The notes beneath the pieces were generated by a model, which was not told the origin of the DNA, made no database searches, and saw nothing but the letters and a program-made list of their open reading frames with translations. This document shows positions 36,680 through 48,134 of a stretch of 64,000 nucleotides of DNA, in pieces. The position numbers and the translations under genes are program-made. The DNA is from Schistocerca nitens (Eukaryota; Arthropoda; Insecta; Orthoptera; Acrididae). How positions within the stretch are numbered: position 1 is the first letter of the stretch; the number at the start of each line of letters is the position of its first letter. The stretch lies in contig NC_064619.1 of NCBI RefSeq assembly GCF_023898315.1, forward strand, positions 481,037,376 to 481,101,375, read 5' to 3'.

Positions 36680-36822
36680 TGAAGGAACCATTAATGTGTT
36701 TGCCTTAATCTACTAAGAAAAACCACCGGAGTCTAGATCTTTGTGATGGGAAGAGAACTTGAACCGCAGTCAACCCGAATGCGAGCCCCCAGCATTACCA
36801 CAACGCCACCACTCCAAATAAA
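36680..36822 (-). mobile_element. tRNA-derived SINE, third family (fragment)
   Basis: On the minus strand: A-box-like GTGGCGTTGTGGTAATGCTG, then GGGGCTCGCATTCGGGTTGA and a B box GGTTCAAGTTC. It matches a widespread insect SINE head in which CTCGCATTCGGG follows the first box. The body continues toward 36680 (GGTTTTTCTTAGTAGATTAA, then GGTTCCTTC). The 3' end is missing or diverged. Confidence 0.75.
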
Positions 36823-36824
36823 AC

Positions 36825-38159
36825 AAATAACGAGACAATGTTATCTCAATAATCCGAAGGTTTATTGGATTGGTAACTGTGGTTTCAGGTGGTATTGGCC
36901 ACGTCATCTCGGTGGAACAGTTTGGCAGCCATACGGTTCTCTCCTGACGTCGTGTTGACGGCGACGCCTCCACACGTCCAGCGTCTGACATGGCGGCTCT
37001 CAAGGGCTGCTCGGTGTGAAGTACAGACCTCCATGGTGGGCGCGGAGGACACTGGAGTGATCTGATGACAGACATAAATTTCAAAATTAAAAACGTCACC
37101 CTATTATGGTGGGTTGATATGACATCTTTAAAGAAAAGTTCATTAACGTAGGACCGCATGCTAAAAATTGATTTTCTGTATCTGTAGAAGGAATTTTTCT
37201 GTTGCCCCAACTCATCAGCACTAGGATACTAACTATCGCAAATACGAATTTATCCGTGAAAATTACCAGGAATGAATGTTTGCCTCCCTCAGTATGGTCT
37301 ATTGTGGTGACATGGTTGGTCTGCAAAATTGTTGTATCATAATGGTAGATAGTTGTTACAAGTATCAGAATACTGTTTTTTAAAAGTATCTGCAACATTT
37401 TAGGAAAAAACCACTTTTCTATTTTATGTGTGTTGTGGCGTGTGAAAATTAGTTCCCGTCTTTCGCTATTTCCAGTACGACACCTGAGGAAACCGGTCGT
37501 GTGAAAATAAACAAATTTAACACTGAAGCGTCATGTTCAACATCTGGATTCTGAGATAGTCGATATCCCATGCAGACTGATGTATTATCCTGAACTGAGT
37601 TATACTCATTAAGGAACGGAGAGAACAGTGGCTGTTGGTATATGCATCCATACCAAAATAGTACAGTTACTTAAAACAAGCAGTGGAAATGTTCAGTTTA
37701 AATTCGGAGAGATTCGTGGATAATTACGTGACAGAAAAGTAATCGATCGTGCAACATAAAAAATGGGATCAAAATACCAAGTATAATCGTAGAACACCGA
37801 AGGTGAAACTGTGATGAAAACTTAACTATTTTATGGGCGGGAGGGGACATGGAAGAATGTTTTCTGAAAGGCTCTCCATGATATGAAAGTGTAGCAACCA
37901 TATTGCACTGCTGATTCTTGAGTTTGTGTATCCTACCAATACTAGAACGAAATGAAATGTATGTCGTGAAACGACTACGTATCTGAACACAGTTCACAAC
38001 TGGTATAAAAGAAGAGCAGATTACGGGTACCGACAAAATGTTTGGGACTACCAAGAATTTGGTAGCCATGGCGATGTACCTAAGCTGACAGCATTTCAGT
38101 TGTATTAAAAATCGTAAAACTGTACTCTAGAAAAAAAACTATGAAGATTCTGCTTATGA
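36825..38159. other. unassigned DNA
   Basis: Minus-strand frames of 146 (37210-36770, partly over the SINE), 100 (37398-37096) and 123 codons (38069-37698) carry no motif I can identify. They may be chance or parts of an unknown element. Confidence 0.3.
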
Positions 38160-38245
38160 AGGGAGCTACCATGTGACCATGAAACGAGAAATACACTTAG
38201 AAACCAAAATCTGTTGTTCTCTGCAGAGATCGAAGTACAACTCAC

Positions 38246-38329
38246 CGTAACAGCACGACTTTAATCCTCTTCCTGCAGCCGTTGCTGCAGCAACTCCACG
38301 AAAAAGGCGTCCAGCGTGAACTGACGCTC
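38246..38329 (-). other. candidate 84-nt exon C (downstream copy), with in-frame stop
   Basis: The same acceptor-like tract, then ERQFTLDAFFVELLQQRL and QEED, then TAA as codon 23 of 28. The donor-like GTGAGTTGTAC still sits at the same place, 84 nt from the acceptor. Either this copy is dead, or its use would end the protein here. It is the last copy in minus-strand order, which suits either view. Confidence 0.45.
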
Positions 38330-38917
38330 CTGTTGGAAAAGAACTTATTACTTTAATGTCATCCAACATGTGGAGTAATTCAAAATTTTTGCTAGTTCCT
38401 CTCAAATAAAAGTGTCACGATGTGTTAAATTTATCACAAATTTAGCAGAGTATAGATATCGATATTAAGAATATGGTAATTCAATGTAGTATACAAGTAA
38501 CACAATTCGTATCACGTCTTAGCATTTATTAATACTAACAGATAACTAATATCCCATTATCTATAACATTTTCTGAGGACGATTGGTTAATGATGTGCTT
38601 CTGAAGTTATGCCGTGTTGTTCTTTTTTTATGCCCAACATTTCAATAACTGACCGAGACATTTTCTGTAGGTAGTGTGCCGTTTCCCGACTGGTTTGAAT
38701 CCCAGCAGCAAGTACCATTACCGCAAAGTACGCAGCACATGAACTTTATGGCTGGTATGTCCGTCAAAGTATTGTGTACAGAATGAACACAACAATACGG
38801 CGTAACAGCCGGAAGCAGCATCATATTCGAGTGTAAGTTATCGTGTACTGACAAAACGAAAAATTCACTGTGAAACCAAGTGCTACTATTTCTTACACTG
38901 TTCGAATTGATACTAAC

Positions 38918-39001
38918 CGGAGCAGGACGGACTTCTTTCTCCTCCTGCAGGCGCTTCTGCAGCAAGTCCTCGAAAAACGCGTCCAAAGTGAACTGACGCT
39001 C
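38918..39001 (-). other. candidate 84-nt exon B (middle copy)
   Basis: The acceptor-like TTCTTTTCCAACAG precedes the block. It reads ERQFTLDAFFEDLLQKRL, then QEEKEVRPAP, and ends at CCG before the donor-like GTTAGTATC. Exactly 84 nt. Of 28 residues about 22 match block A. As in A, the frame remains open beyond the donor (to about 38642). Differences from A are a mix of silent and conservative changes. Confidence 0.5.
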
Positions 39002-39603
39002 CTGTTGGAAAAGAACTTGTTACTTTCATGTTATCCAACATGTGGAGTAATTCAAAATTTTTGCTAGTTCCTATCACATAAAAGTGTTACGAAGTGTTTC
39101 ATTTATCACACATTTAGCAGTGTACAGGTATCAATATTAAACATATAGTAATTCACCGCAGTATCCAAGGAACACCAGTCGTGTGATGTCTCAGCAACAA
39201 TTAATACTAACAAATAACTAATATCCCATTGTATTTAACATTTTATGAGTGCGACTGGTTATTGATGTGCTTCTGAGGTATGCCGTGTAGTTGTTCCTGG
39301 TTATGATCAACATTTCAGCAACTGATCGATTCATATTCTTCAGGTCGTGTTACGTTCCCTGACTGATTTGAGTCCAATCACCGAATACACATTACCGCAA
39401 AGTTCGCAGCACATGAAGTTGATCGCTGGGACGTCCGTCGAAGTATTGTGCACAAAATGAACACAACAATTCGGCCTAATACCCGGAAGCAGATCAGTAA
39501 CTAGTATCATACTCGAGAGTAAGTTATCATGTAGTGAGAATACGAAAAATTCACTTTGAAACCAAATGCTGCTATTCCTTATACTGTTGTAATATACACT
39601 CAC

Positions 39604-39687
39604 CGAAACAGAAAGGACTTCTTTCTCTTCCTGCAGCCGCTTCTGCAGTATCTCCTCAAAAAACGAGTCCAGGGTGAACTGACGCTC
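39604..39687 (-). other. candidate 84-nt exon A (upstream copy)
   Basis: On the minus strand a pyrimidine-rich tract ending CTTTTCCAACAG stands just before the block, as at a splice acceptor. GTGAGTGTAT, a good donor, follows it. The 28 codons in phase 0 read ERQFTLDSFFEEILQKRL, then QEEKEVLSVS: charged and amphipathic, likely a helix. Same length, frame and splice signals as blocks B and C. The frame also stays open past the donor for about 80 codons, so a longer coding reading is the alternative. No family recognised. Confidence 0.5.
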
Positions 39688-39705
39688 CTGTTGGAAAAGA
39701 ATTTA

Positions 39706-40429
39706 TCAGTTTGATGATGTATAGCATGTTTAGCATATTAGAGATGGTGGTAGTTCTTTACATTTACATGTGTTGCAAATTATTATATTTTTTTCGAATT
39801 TGTGGCCTAGAGTTAGTGATAGTGAGTATTCATTGATTGGTTGTAGTATCAGCTAGAATTCTGTTCTTCCGACATTCACTACCATTATCCTACGTACCAT
39901 GAGTTAAACTGTTACGACAGAGGGCTACAGTGGAACTACCTGAGCCACGGTATTTTTATTACGAGTTCCTCCTTGTTCTTCCTCAGGAAACGAAAGTAAG
40001 TGGGACTGTAACAGGTTTTGCTAATTTCTCTGCTCTCTGACTCCACCGTACAATTAGTTTTGTCAATCTCATATTAAACCCGGTCAGCAGGTAACTGGCC
40101 GAGCGACCAGATGGTCTGCAATGTCGTCTTCAACCAGTCGTTCGTGTTGGACGCATTATAAGTAAAGCTCTGCTCCTAGACTATTGTTCAACATAAATCT
40201 CTACGAGTTGACAGGGATGTTTCTATTGTCAAGCCCCTCACATTATTTGTTCAGTGTTAAAAAACACCACACCTAATTTCCTGGCATGATAAATCATTTG
40301 GTTAGAATCAACTGTCTATGTCTTGGATCAGTGTTAAATTTAATGGCTTAAATAACAGTTGTTAGAACTGTTTATTCAGCGTTTGGTGTAGATTATCAAC
40401 ATTATCTTACCTGATGCGAATATAATGTG
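39706..40429. other. unassigned DNA
   Basis: No coding frame of note, no repeat recognised. Confidence 0.3.
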
Positions 40430-40870
40430 CTAATAACACGGTGGAGAGGATCTGGGGCCAGTGGGATCTAGGGGAAAGAGCAAGCAGATAATGTAGCCAA
40501 GGAGGCCTGTAGGGAACACAGCGAGACACAGCGAACATACGAGTTTGGAAGATGGCATGAATGGTCAAGCATGCGACAAAGTCTCATACACGTCGCTTTG
40601 ACACGCTGAATACACCCTGTCTCCCATCCGAATAGGACACATTTCTAATGGCTTCATACTCATGTTAAACGACCATTAGATCTGTGACGCATGTAGTATT
40701 AGAATTCTTATACTCCATATTTTACGGCGCTTCTGCGAACGCAAAAGTAAATTAAGAGGACTCCAGCTGTTTGTTTTACTTGAAGTCGAAACGACTATGG
40801 CAAATTTTAAAAATTTTATGTAGGTCTGGAGACAAGCTCAAGTTTTAGGATGAAGACGTTTATGAGCTCC
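40430..40870 (+). pseudogene. LINE 3' end with RNase H and zinc-knuckle traces
   Basis: Plus-strand translation gives the degraded RNase H tail SKQIM followed by PRRPVG (equivalent to NExADxxAKEA). It is followed by RWHEW-like sequence and RIGHISNGFILML, then ICDACSIRILILHILRRF. That last part corresponds to the CDAC...TVxHILxxC zinc-knuckle end of jockey/R1-type LINE proteins. Many stops and no intact frame. Orientation plus; ends approximate. Confidence 0.62.
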
Positions 40871-41657
40871 AGTGATCAACAAATCCATCCATCCACCAGT
40901 GACATCCGTAGCTGCCGGTGTTTATATCTGATTACGAAAACTGACAACGTCCGCAAGAGCAGTATGCTGACCACATGCTCCTCCATACAGTGACGTCTTT
41001 CGGCTGACGATGACGACGCGGTCGATTGGTAACTTTGGAACTTCAGAGGCCTGTTTGAACGGAGTTAGGTAGTTAGCTGGTACTTTATATAATCGTCACA
41101 ATCATCACTCGAGCAGAGAGGCCTATCTAAGACATGTTATTTACAATGACGTGACACATGGGATGTTTCTAGCAAATCAAATATTCATTTACAGTAAATC
41201 GTGACAGTCTGCAGTATCTACTGACCATGTTATGTACAATCAGGCAGCTCTCAGACTTTACTGCTTTCCATGTTACGTTACCAGTGATGAAACGTGACGT
41301 GGCTCACCTGTACAGTACCCCGAACAGCGACCAAGTTCTTCTCCCCTCCCACACACCGGGAGAAAAACTTCTTCACGCGTCGGAACATTGCTGTAACGAT
41401 AACAAACAGCACGTTAGGTATGGCCAGACCGTGTCCATGAGTAAGTCTTACAGCAGTGTCTCACAACTGGATCGCAAGAAAAACGTGGGACCGTGACGAC
41501 ACCTCTGTAAACTTAACTTATGCAATAAAAGCAACTGTCAGTGAAATAACCTACATATACAGTCCATATATTTGATTAAGCTTATACATTGGGTACTAGT
41601 CGAGAATTAGTTATTTTAATTCTTTTTTCAAAAATACGTTGTGGATGAATCAAAATA
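40871..41657. other. unassigned DNA
   Basis: An 89-codon plus-strand frame (41227-41496) has no motif. Nothing else recognised. Confidence 0.3.
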
Positions 41658-42523
41658 TTAGGTCTACAACTTTGCTTCTGCCGTTCTTCAATAGACGGCA
41701 GTAGCGGCAAGTGGGGTTCGGGTGGTTGGTCATAGGTGTAATACAATAAGCTTAGGCATATGTAAACATAATGTCATAAAAATATTAGTCGATTTGTGAT
41801 TGCATCATAAAGTTATTCTCGATTAAGTACGTCAAGTTACGTACTCATTTCTCGCCATTTGCGGCAAGTTTTAATTTTCTACTTTAACATGAAGAAATCT
41901 GCGGCTGTGGCTCTTAAAATGCTAAGTAGGACCAATGGTGAGGGAACCATTAGTGGAAGAACGTGCAGAGAATGTTTTCAACGACTTAATAACGGTGATT
42001 TTGATGTCAAAGACCGGCATGTCGGTGGAAGACAGAACGTTTCCGTAGCTACTGAAACAGACGAAGGCAGTCACAGGACATCATTATCGAAAGCAATTGA
42101 TGCGATCCAGCCCAGCACTGAAACACAAACGGCCTCAATACAGCGATAGACACGCAAAGGTAATTTGGCAGCAGGTCAGCGCACGACCCCATGTCACAAA
42201 AACCGTTGCAACGAGAAGTCCTACCCCTCCCGCCGTATTCTCCATACGCTGCTGTCTGTGACTACCACCTTTTTTGATCAGTGGCATACAGTCTGGCTGA
42301 CCAGCACTTCTGATCGTATGAACTAGTGCAAAATTGAATCGATTCATGTGTCCCCACAAAAGACGCCCAGTTCTTCCGCCACTGGATTCGTATGCCATCC
42401 GAATGACGGGAGAATGTAGTGGCCAGGGATGGGCAATACTAAGAATCATATTTTTTTGTAAGGTTTTCACAACAAAGCCCCGAACTTCGTGAAAAAAACA
42501 GCGGAAGCAAAGTTGTAGACCTG
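41658..42523 (+). mobile_element. mariner-like element, internally deleted
   Basis: Inverted ends: TTAGGTCTACAACTTTGCTT from 41658 and, at the right, the inverse ACAGGTCTACAACTTTGCTT; TA flanks both. The frame 41859-42149 is the mariner N-terminus: LIFYFNMKKSAAVALKML, GRTCRECFQRLNNGDFDV. After a jump the sequence resumes at about 42165 with ARPHVTKTVAT (second catalytic aspartate region). Frame-shifted blocks follow, equivalent to the MAxxLADQHF and RDGI...W segment. The middle, with the first catalytic aspartate, is gone. Length about 866 bp instead of about 1.3 kb. Confidence 0.88.
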
Positions 42524-42524
42524 T

Positions 42525-43255
42525 AACAGTTTTTCGCAGTCAGCCAAAGGCGTGCTCATTACACGGTACATTTATTTGGAGAGGATAAACTTCTTTTCAT
42601 AGCAACTATCTGAAAGCATCGATATTAGACGGAACAGTAATTAGCCAGAAGTACAACACTCCATTAGTTTCAGATATACCCCTAGTTCAATTTTTACAAC
42701 TTTGGATTTGGTCAGCTGTTACAGTTTGATTTGATAACTATCTGACTCTGAGGCAGGAACAGAAATTTGTTTTGCATGTATGTACCTCATTGTGTTGGCA
42801 GTGGAATAAAGTCACTAATTAATATACTATGCTACAATCTCGTGGCTTAAATCAGAAACTCTTCCGCGGTGTATTACGAGAATACGATTTTTACGGCTAT
42901 CCATGTTACCGAGTCAATGTATTCTTGCCTTGCAGCACTGACCCTTGTTTGAGGGAGAGTCATCAACTACTTATATGTAACCCTAAATCAAAAGCATTCT
43001 TCATCATCATGTGAGCTAAACAATAATCTGTATGATATATGAACAACTTTTGCTACTGAAAACTGCTACGCAACGGTGACTTCAAAAGTAAGATAACAGA
43101 GGAATCGCTTATTAGCACCTATTAGCTTTAATGTTTAACAGTGCTCAAAGATATTCATGCTATTTCCTTGAGTAAGAGGAAAAGATAATATTTTTGCTAT
43201 ACTGCCATCTCAACTCAGTATAATCCTACGCAACTGGAACCTATTTACGAGTTTT
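42525..43255. other. unassigned DNA
   Basis: A 61-codon plus-strand frame (42829-43014) and no recognisable feature. Confidence 0.3.
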
Positions 43256-43259
43256 TTTT

Positions 43260-44125
43260 TTTTTACAGATGGCAGAAAATTATAGTAGCACGAACCAACA
43301 ATGACACATACCACGTGTATATGTAACAGGAACGAGAGAGAGGTGACGCCGTTTTGATTGTGAAATTAAGCTATAAATTTGAGAATACACTATTCTAGCA
43401 CTTGAACATTGTCAACAACTCAATAGAGAAATCTGTCTCTAAAAGTCAAGCATTATAGAAACCTTTTGAAGCTGCATGACATTTTAAACCAATTCCTGGA
43501 ATGTAAATCGAGGTGTGTTACCCTTTTCAAAGGCAGCACTATTTCTAACAAAATGTTGCGAAATCACATCACTCTACGTCGTTATACTTGAGTTTCCCAG
43601 TACGTCTCCACTACACACTCATTCGACAAAAAATTATTCGATATTCTAAATGCAGAAGTATACGGGAAATAAGTAGGTGGCAAATAAATCAATGGCTCTT
43701 GCCTCTCGACAAGTACATTATACCTCGCTTCTGAGGCAGGGCATTCGATTCGTTCACAGGTTCTAAAGCATCTGAAGTACTTCAAAATAATTCGTCAGTT
43801 ATTCTAGACACACAAAATCCAACACTATAATGCTTGAATCAAAATTAAAAGTTCCTTTACGCATTAACTCACAGAACGAATTCGTTTCGATACTTTAAGT
43901 ACTCGAGAGAATACGGAAGTAACTGCTACGCAGCGGTCCACCAAGGTTAAGGTGGGATGGGAAGGTTGTTAGCAAACCCTATGATAAACGTCAAGCACAA
44001 CCTCGGTAACGGCAGTGCACATCATTCTACAGGAACGTCGGTATCAATGGTTAAACAAGAACTGCAATAAAATTTTAAGTAATTTAAATCTACACAGTTG
44101 GAATCAGTTTACAAAGTGTGTTCTT
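43260..44125. repeat. 0.9-kb unit, copy 1
   Basis: Aligns with 46600-47345 and 49040-50060 in the same orientation. Shared landmarks are ACAAATTTGAGAATACAC-like sequence near 43380, the core around 43720-43780 and GAGAATACGGAAGTAA at 43907. The exon-like core (minus strand IECPASEARYNVLVER) has lost both splice-type dinucleotides here. A new unit start is recognisable directly after it, at 44130-44250. Confidence 0.8.
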
Positions 44126-44129
44126 CTTC

Positions 44130-44250
44130 GCAGACGAAAGAAATTCCAGCAATATGACCCTACAATAATCACAGGCAGTGTGTATATGTAATCGACGAGG
44201 CAGGAAATTCTGTTACACCGTTGTCATTGTGAAAGTAGGTAACTAAAGGA
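44130..44250. repeat. start of a 0.9-kb unit, cut off
   Basis: GACGAAAGAAATTCCAGCAA through GTTACACCGTTGTCATTGTG aligns with the start of copy 3 (about 49065-49180) and more weakly with the start of copy 1. The rest of this unit most likely continues at about 46600, the two parts being split by later insertions. Confidence 0.6.
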
Positions 44251-44394
44251 GACAGGGTCTACGATGACAACCACAGATAGTAATTAATAACAGTGCAATT
44301 ACATTATTGGTGAACATGATCACAAGATAGACCATTCCGGTCCAAAAGAAACATGAAAAATATTTTATATAGAAGTCGTTCTGCAACTTTAATG

Positions 44395-44995
44395 AATGTT
44401 AAAAACTGCATTATGCAATAGACAGCTATAACGGTACATTTCATTAGAGACCATCGATTTCGGTCTAGAATCAGGCCATCATCTGGTTCGAAAATCGTCT
44501 CAGCTATGCTTTCGCGTAATTCCAATATCAGTTACCAAATGTACATAACTCGACCATTGATATCAACCGTAGTGGCCGAGCGGTTCTCAGCGCTACAGTC
44601 TGGAACCGCGCGACCGCTACAGTCACAGGTTCGAATCCTGCCTTGGGCATGGATGTGTGTGATGTCCTTAGGTTAGGTTTCAGTAATTCTAAGTTATAGG
44701 CGACTAATGACCTCAGAAGTTAAGTCCCATAGTGCTCAGAGCCATTTGAACCATTTTGTATGCACGTAACACTGGGAAAAGTGGTCTATGAGGTTAAATC
44801 GACGTAATGTAACGTATATAAAGTTAGTATCAACGATGGATCAATGTAAACCCGAAATCGCTATTTTAGTTACGCAAGTTCATAGCTAATATCGTTTTTG
44901 GACTTGATGACGGTCTGATCCTCGACCGGAATCGACACTTTCTAATAAAATATACCGCCACAGATGCATGTTGCATAATGCAGTACTTTACAAAC
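44395..44995. repeat. imperfect inverted repeat enclosing a SINE
   Basis: The left arm 44395-44525 and right arm 44865-44995 are reverse complements at roughly 75 percent. Shared blocks, read along the left arm, include CTGCATTATGCAA, CATTTCATTAGA-like, TCGATTTCGGTCTAGAATCA and AGCTATG. The material between is mainly the SINE at 44566-44757. Probably a MITE with long arms, or two opposed copies of one element. Confidence 0.72.
44566..44757 (+). mobile_element. tRNA-derived SINE, main family, copy 4
   Basis: GTAGTGGCCGAGCGGTTCTC head, B box GGTTCGAATCC, body GACTAATGACCTCAGAAG and end CTCAGAGCCATTTGAACC. The first few bases of the head are lost or changed. No clear target-site duplication. 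Confidence 0.92.
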
Positions 44996-45282
44996 ATAAG
45001 AAAAACTCTCGAAGTTATTGGAAGAGCGCACAAAATCAAAGTAAGGGGACAGCTGCAGGGATGAGAGGGTTCTGGGCAGCAACAAACTAAAAAAATGTTT
45101 AACAACGCTAAGATCATTCTAACCAAAAAATCGAATAATATCTCACACGAATTCATCTAGAATAAGCCCAACGAAAATATAAAGAAGACACCAAATGGAT
45201 TCGAATAATTAGTTTAATCTACGAATATCAAACGAGGTCAGGGGAGTCAGACACACATCCACAAAACAACAACACAATACAA

Positions 45283-45316
45283 AAACACACAAACACACAC
45301 ACATACACACACACAC
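45283..45316 (+). repeat. (AC)n microsatellite
   Basis: Interrupted CA dinucleotide tract of about 34 bp within a generally AC-rich stretch. Confidence 0.85.
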
Positions 45317-46415
45317 GGAAATTCTTTCGGAAAAGACAGGAACAATTCCACAACAAACCTACAAAAATATTAAAAAATAACACACAAGTGGTACCACAGT
45401 GTACAATGGACCTATGTACAAGGTGATTCACGAAGACATGCAAATATTTTAATATATTATTCTACAAGTAAATCTGAAGAATGAAATTTATCATAGGTCT
45501 GCAGACGTTTAGTTACGGAGTTACGGCTAATAAAAGATTTTGCCTGAAATTTAGCAAGTTTGCTAATATGAAGCCATCGCAAAGCAGTATTTATTTTGTT
45601 GTTACTGGTTTGATGAATCTAATAAAACATGTCCCAGGTGTGTATCTGTAATAGTTTTCCAGAACATGCAGAGAAGCAAAGATTATTATACAAGGAAATT
45701 AGTTTACTTTTCATTAAGAATGTAGAATCGTTTGTGTCATTGTTGGCAACCGTTAGTGAGTTGTTTCAGTTGTTTCCTAACCTTGTACGTACACTGTACA
45801 GCTTCCTTAACAGTGAGCTTTGTTTTTGCCAGTTTAACATGAATTCCCGTTTGTGACTAATAAATACCAAAGACTCCATCGCATTCACCTAAACATTTTC
45901 TATGTACCACAGCACCAAAACAATAATACACAGAAACAGTGAGCCAACGGTGACAATAAAATGAACCCTATAAAACACTCGACTCCATATACGCAGCCCC
46001 TAAGCGACGTCATATTCGAAGAAAAAACCGGCCAATTATTAATAAGTTAAAAATTACGAATAACATTACCACTCGTTCATCTTAAGACCATTTCAGCAAT
46101 GAACTTAGGTTCCTTGCTAACCTCTCCACACACAAGTCGCCGACATTGCAAAAATCGCTAAATGATTGAAACGATCAGCATGGTATATCTAATCACTTTA
46201 GTTGCAAAAGATTGTCTTCCGCTCTTAAGGTAATGCCTACCCTCACCCTCGGAAATCGTGCGGAATACAGAAAGAAACAAGTAAATATTTGTCAGCAAAC
46301 AAAACAAAAATATAATCGCAACTAATTTCTCCATTGACAATTTATCCTGTAGCAACAAATTTCTTCATCTTCAGTTTAACCTGTGATCTCAAATAGCCCC
46401 TGCCCCGTCCTCCCT

Positions 46416-46431
46416 CCCCCCCCCCCCCCCC
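46416..46431 (+). repeat. poly-C tract
   Basis: Sixteen consecutive cytosines after a C-rich stretch starting near 46397. Confidence 0.9.
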
Positions 46432-46599
46432 AACAACAAACAACACCATCGTATATCAAGACATATTTGGAATAATCAGCATATTTTACAAACTTTGTAG
46501 ATTACACTAGTAACTAATACAAACGCAGATAACATTTAATAACAGGCCGCTTACACCTTTCGCAACGTAAAGTCATGACGTCACACAAGACGTCTAGGA

Positions 46600-47345
46600 T
46601 AAAACTAGACGAATTGAATCGGACAGAGCACTTGATATTGATGTCATTGTTAAACTAAGCAATTAATTTGGGAATACACAACGAAATCTCATGAACTTAA
46701 AGAAAAATTAGGTATAAATATCTACCTCTACAAGTAACCACATGACATCTTAAACTCCATGAAAATTTGAAACAAAGGCTATTTCACGTTATATACTATT
46801 AATAACTGCATGTTCTGAAGTAATACTACATTCCTCCGCACGCTTCAATTTTCCAGGACTTCCCCACTACATACTCAGTCATTTATAAGCTTTTACGATA
46901 TTCTGGCGCCAGATGATTGCGTATGGTCAATAAATATGCAACAGTTAAGTCAATAGCTTATACCTCTTGCGGGTACGATGCACCTCGCCTCTGAAGCTGG
47001 GCGTTCGCTTCGCTGAAAGCTTCTAAAGCTCCTCAAGAACTTTAAAATGTTTCGCTAGATGTGCTCGAAACACAAAATACAACACTGCAGTACTTAATTA
47101 ACAACTAAAGCTTCTTACACTCAATAACTCGCAGAACGAATTCGTATGAACACTTCGAGTACTCCAGAGAATACGGAAGTAATTGCTAGGCAACGGTACT
47201 CGGCGGTTTACGTGACATGGCATTGTTGTTAGCATATCCTGTGATCAACATTAAGCAGCAACCCCGGTAACTACAGAGCGCATCATTGTTTAGGGACGTC
47301 GATATCAATAGTCAAACAAGCACTGGAGTTAAATTTTAAACAATT
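46600..47345. repeat. 0.9-kb unit, copy 2
   Basis: Aligns with copy 1 and more closely with copy 3, for example ACCTCTACAAGTAACCA-like near 46725, GTTCGCTTCGCTGAAAGCTT at 47003 and GAGAATACGGAAGTAATTGC at 47167. On the minus strand, 47012-46964 is a 49-nt block between AG and GTATAAG that reads SERPASEARCIVPAR in one frame. The unit ends shortly before a mariner insertion. Confidence 0.85.
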
Positions 47346-47941
47346 TTAATCTATGTAAGACGAAATAATCATTTTTTGGGATTGAAAGATACCCAGAGGT
47401 ATCCAAATAATGAAATCGCCCCAACAGCCGATAAACTCCCAATGGATTTAATAGTTAACAATGCGAAGCGCGTGAAAAAATTAATGAGACTGACAACACA
47501 CCGAGCGATCTGACAACGCCTTGTAACAACAACACATGTGTAGAGCTGTTTGTCATCTCTTCCACTTGCTGATCAGTACAGCCGTTACGTCATTTTTGAA
47601 AGCGCCGTCAGGGAAGTTCTGTTTGTTATTTTCTTTGCGTGTTACGAAAGTGTTGTAGCGTGTTACGAAGAGCGGAATTCAGAGCAATGTTACGCCATCG
47701 AGTGTGACGTTTGAAAAGCTGAAATAATCCTATGGGGAACATTTCTTATTAACAGCCCAAGTTTCTCGGTGGCACAAATCATTTCTGGAAGGCCGAGAAC
47801 ACTTTGAGATGAACCTCGTTCAGGTAGACCTTCAGCTACTAAAACCGACGAATACGTCGATCATGTGTTCTCTTGTGAAATCAGACTTATGTGTAACAAT
47901 AAAGACGGTGGATTGACATGTTAAAGACTTTCACCATACAT

Positions 47942-48134
47942 GCCGGCCGTTGTGGCCGAGCGGTTCTAGGCGCTTCAGTCTGGAACCGCTCGACCGCTAC
48001 GGTCGCAGGTTCGAATCCTGCCTCGGGCATGAATGTTTGTGATGTCCTTAGGTTAATTAGGTTTCAGTAGTTCTAAGTTCTAGGGGACTGATGACCTCCG
48101 ATGTTAAGTCCCATAGTGCTCAGAGCTAATAAAA
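47942..48134 (+). mobile_element. tRNA-derived SINE, main family, copy 5
   Basis: Full head (GCCGGCCGTTGTGGCCGAGC), B box GGTTCGAATCC and body. The 3' end is CAGAGCTAATAAAA instead of the usual CAGAGCCATTT. A perfect 13-bp target-site duplication TTTCACCATACAT (47929-47941 and 48135-48147) lies in the mariner transposase. Confidence 0.97.

Larger units (their letters stand above)
38160..39705 (-). repeat. tandem array of three 0.67-0.69 kb units with exon-like blocks
   Basis: The anchor CTGACGCTCCTGTTGGAAAA recurs at 38321, 38993 and 39679, giving periods of 672 and 686 bp. Between the blocks, 38330-38917 and 39002-39603 align throughout at about 80 percent (for example GGAGTAATTCAAAATTTTTG in both). 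The third copy ends soon after its block, at about 39705. On the minus strand each copy carries an 84-nt block listed separately. Confidence 0.92.
44996..46599. other. unassigned DNA inserted in the 0.9-kb array
   Basis: Contains an (AC)n tract and a poly-C run (listed separately) and small frames. Together with the inverted repeat it separates two parts of the 0.9-kb array. I recognise no element that accounts for it. Confidence 0.35.

Noticed and set aside
36770-37210. 146-codon minus-strand frame as a gene
   Set aside because: Part of it covers an antisense SINE and the rest has no motif or splice context.
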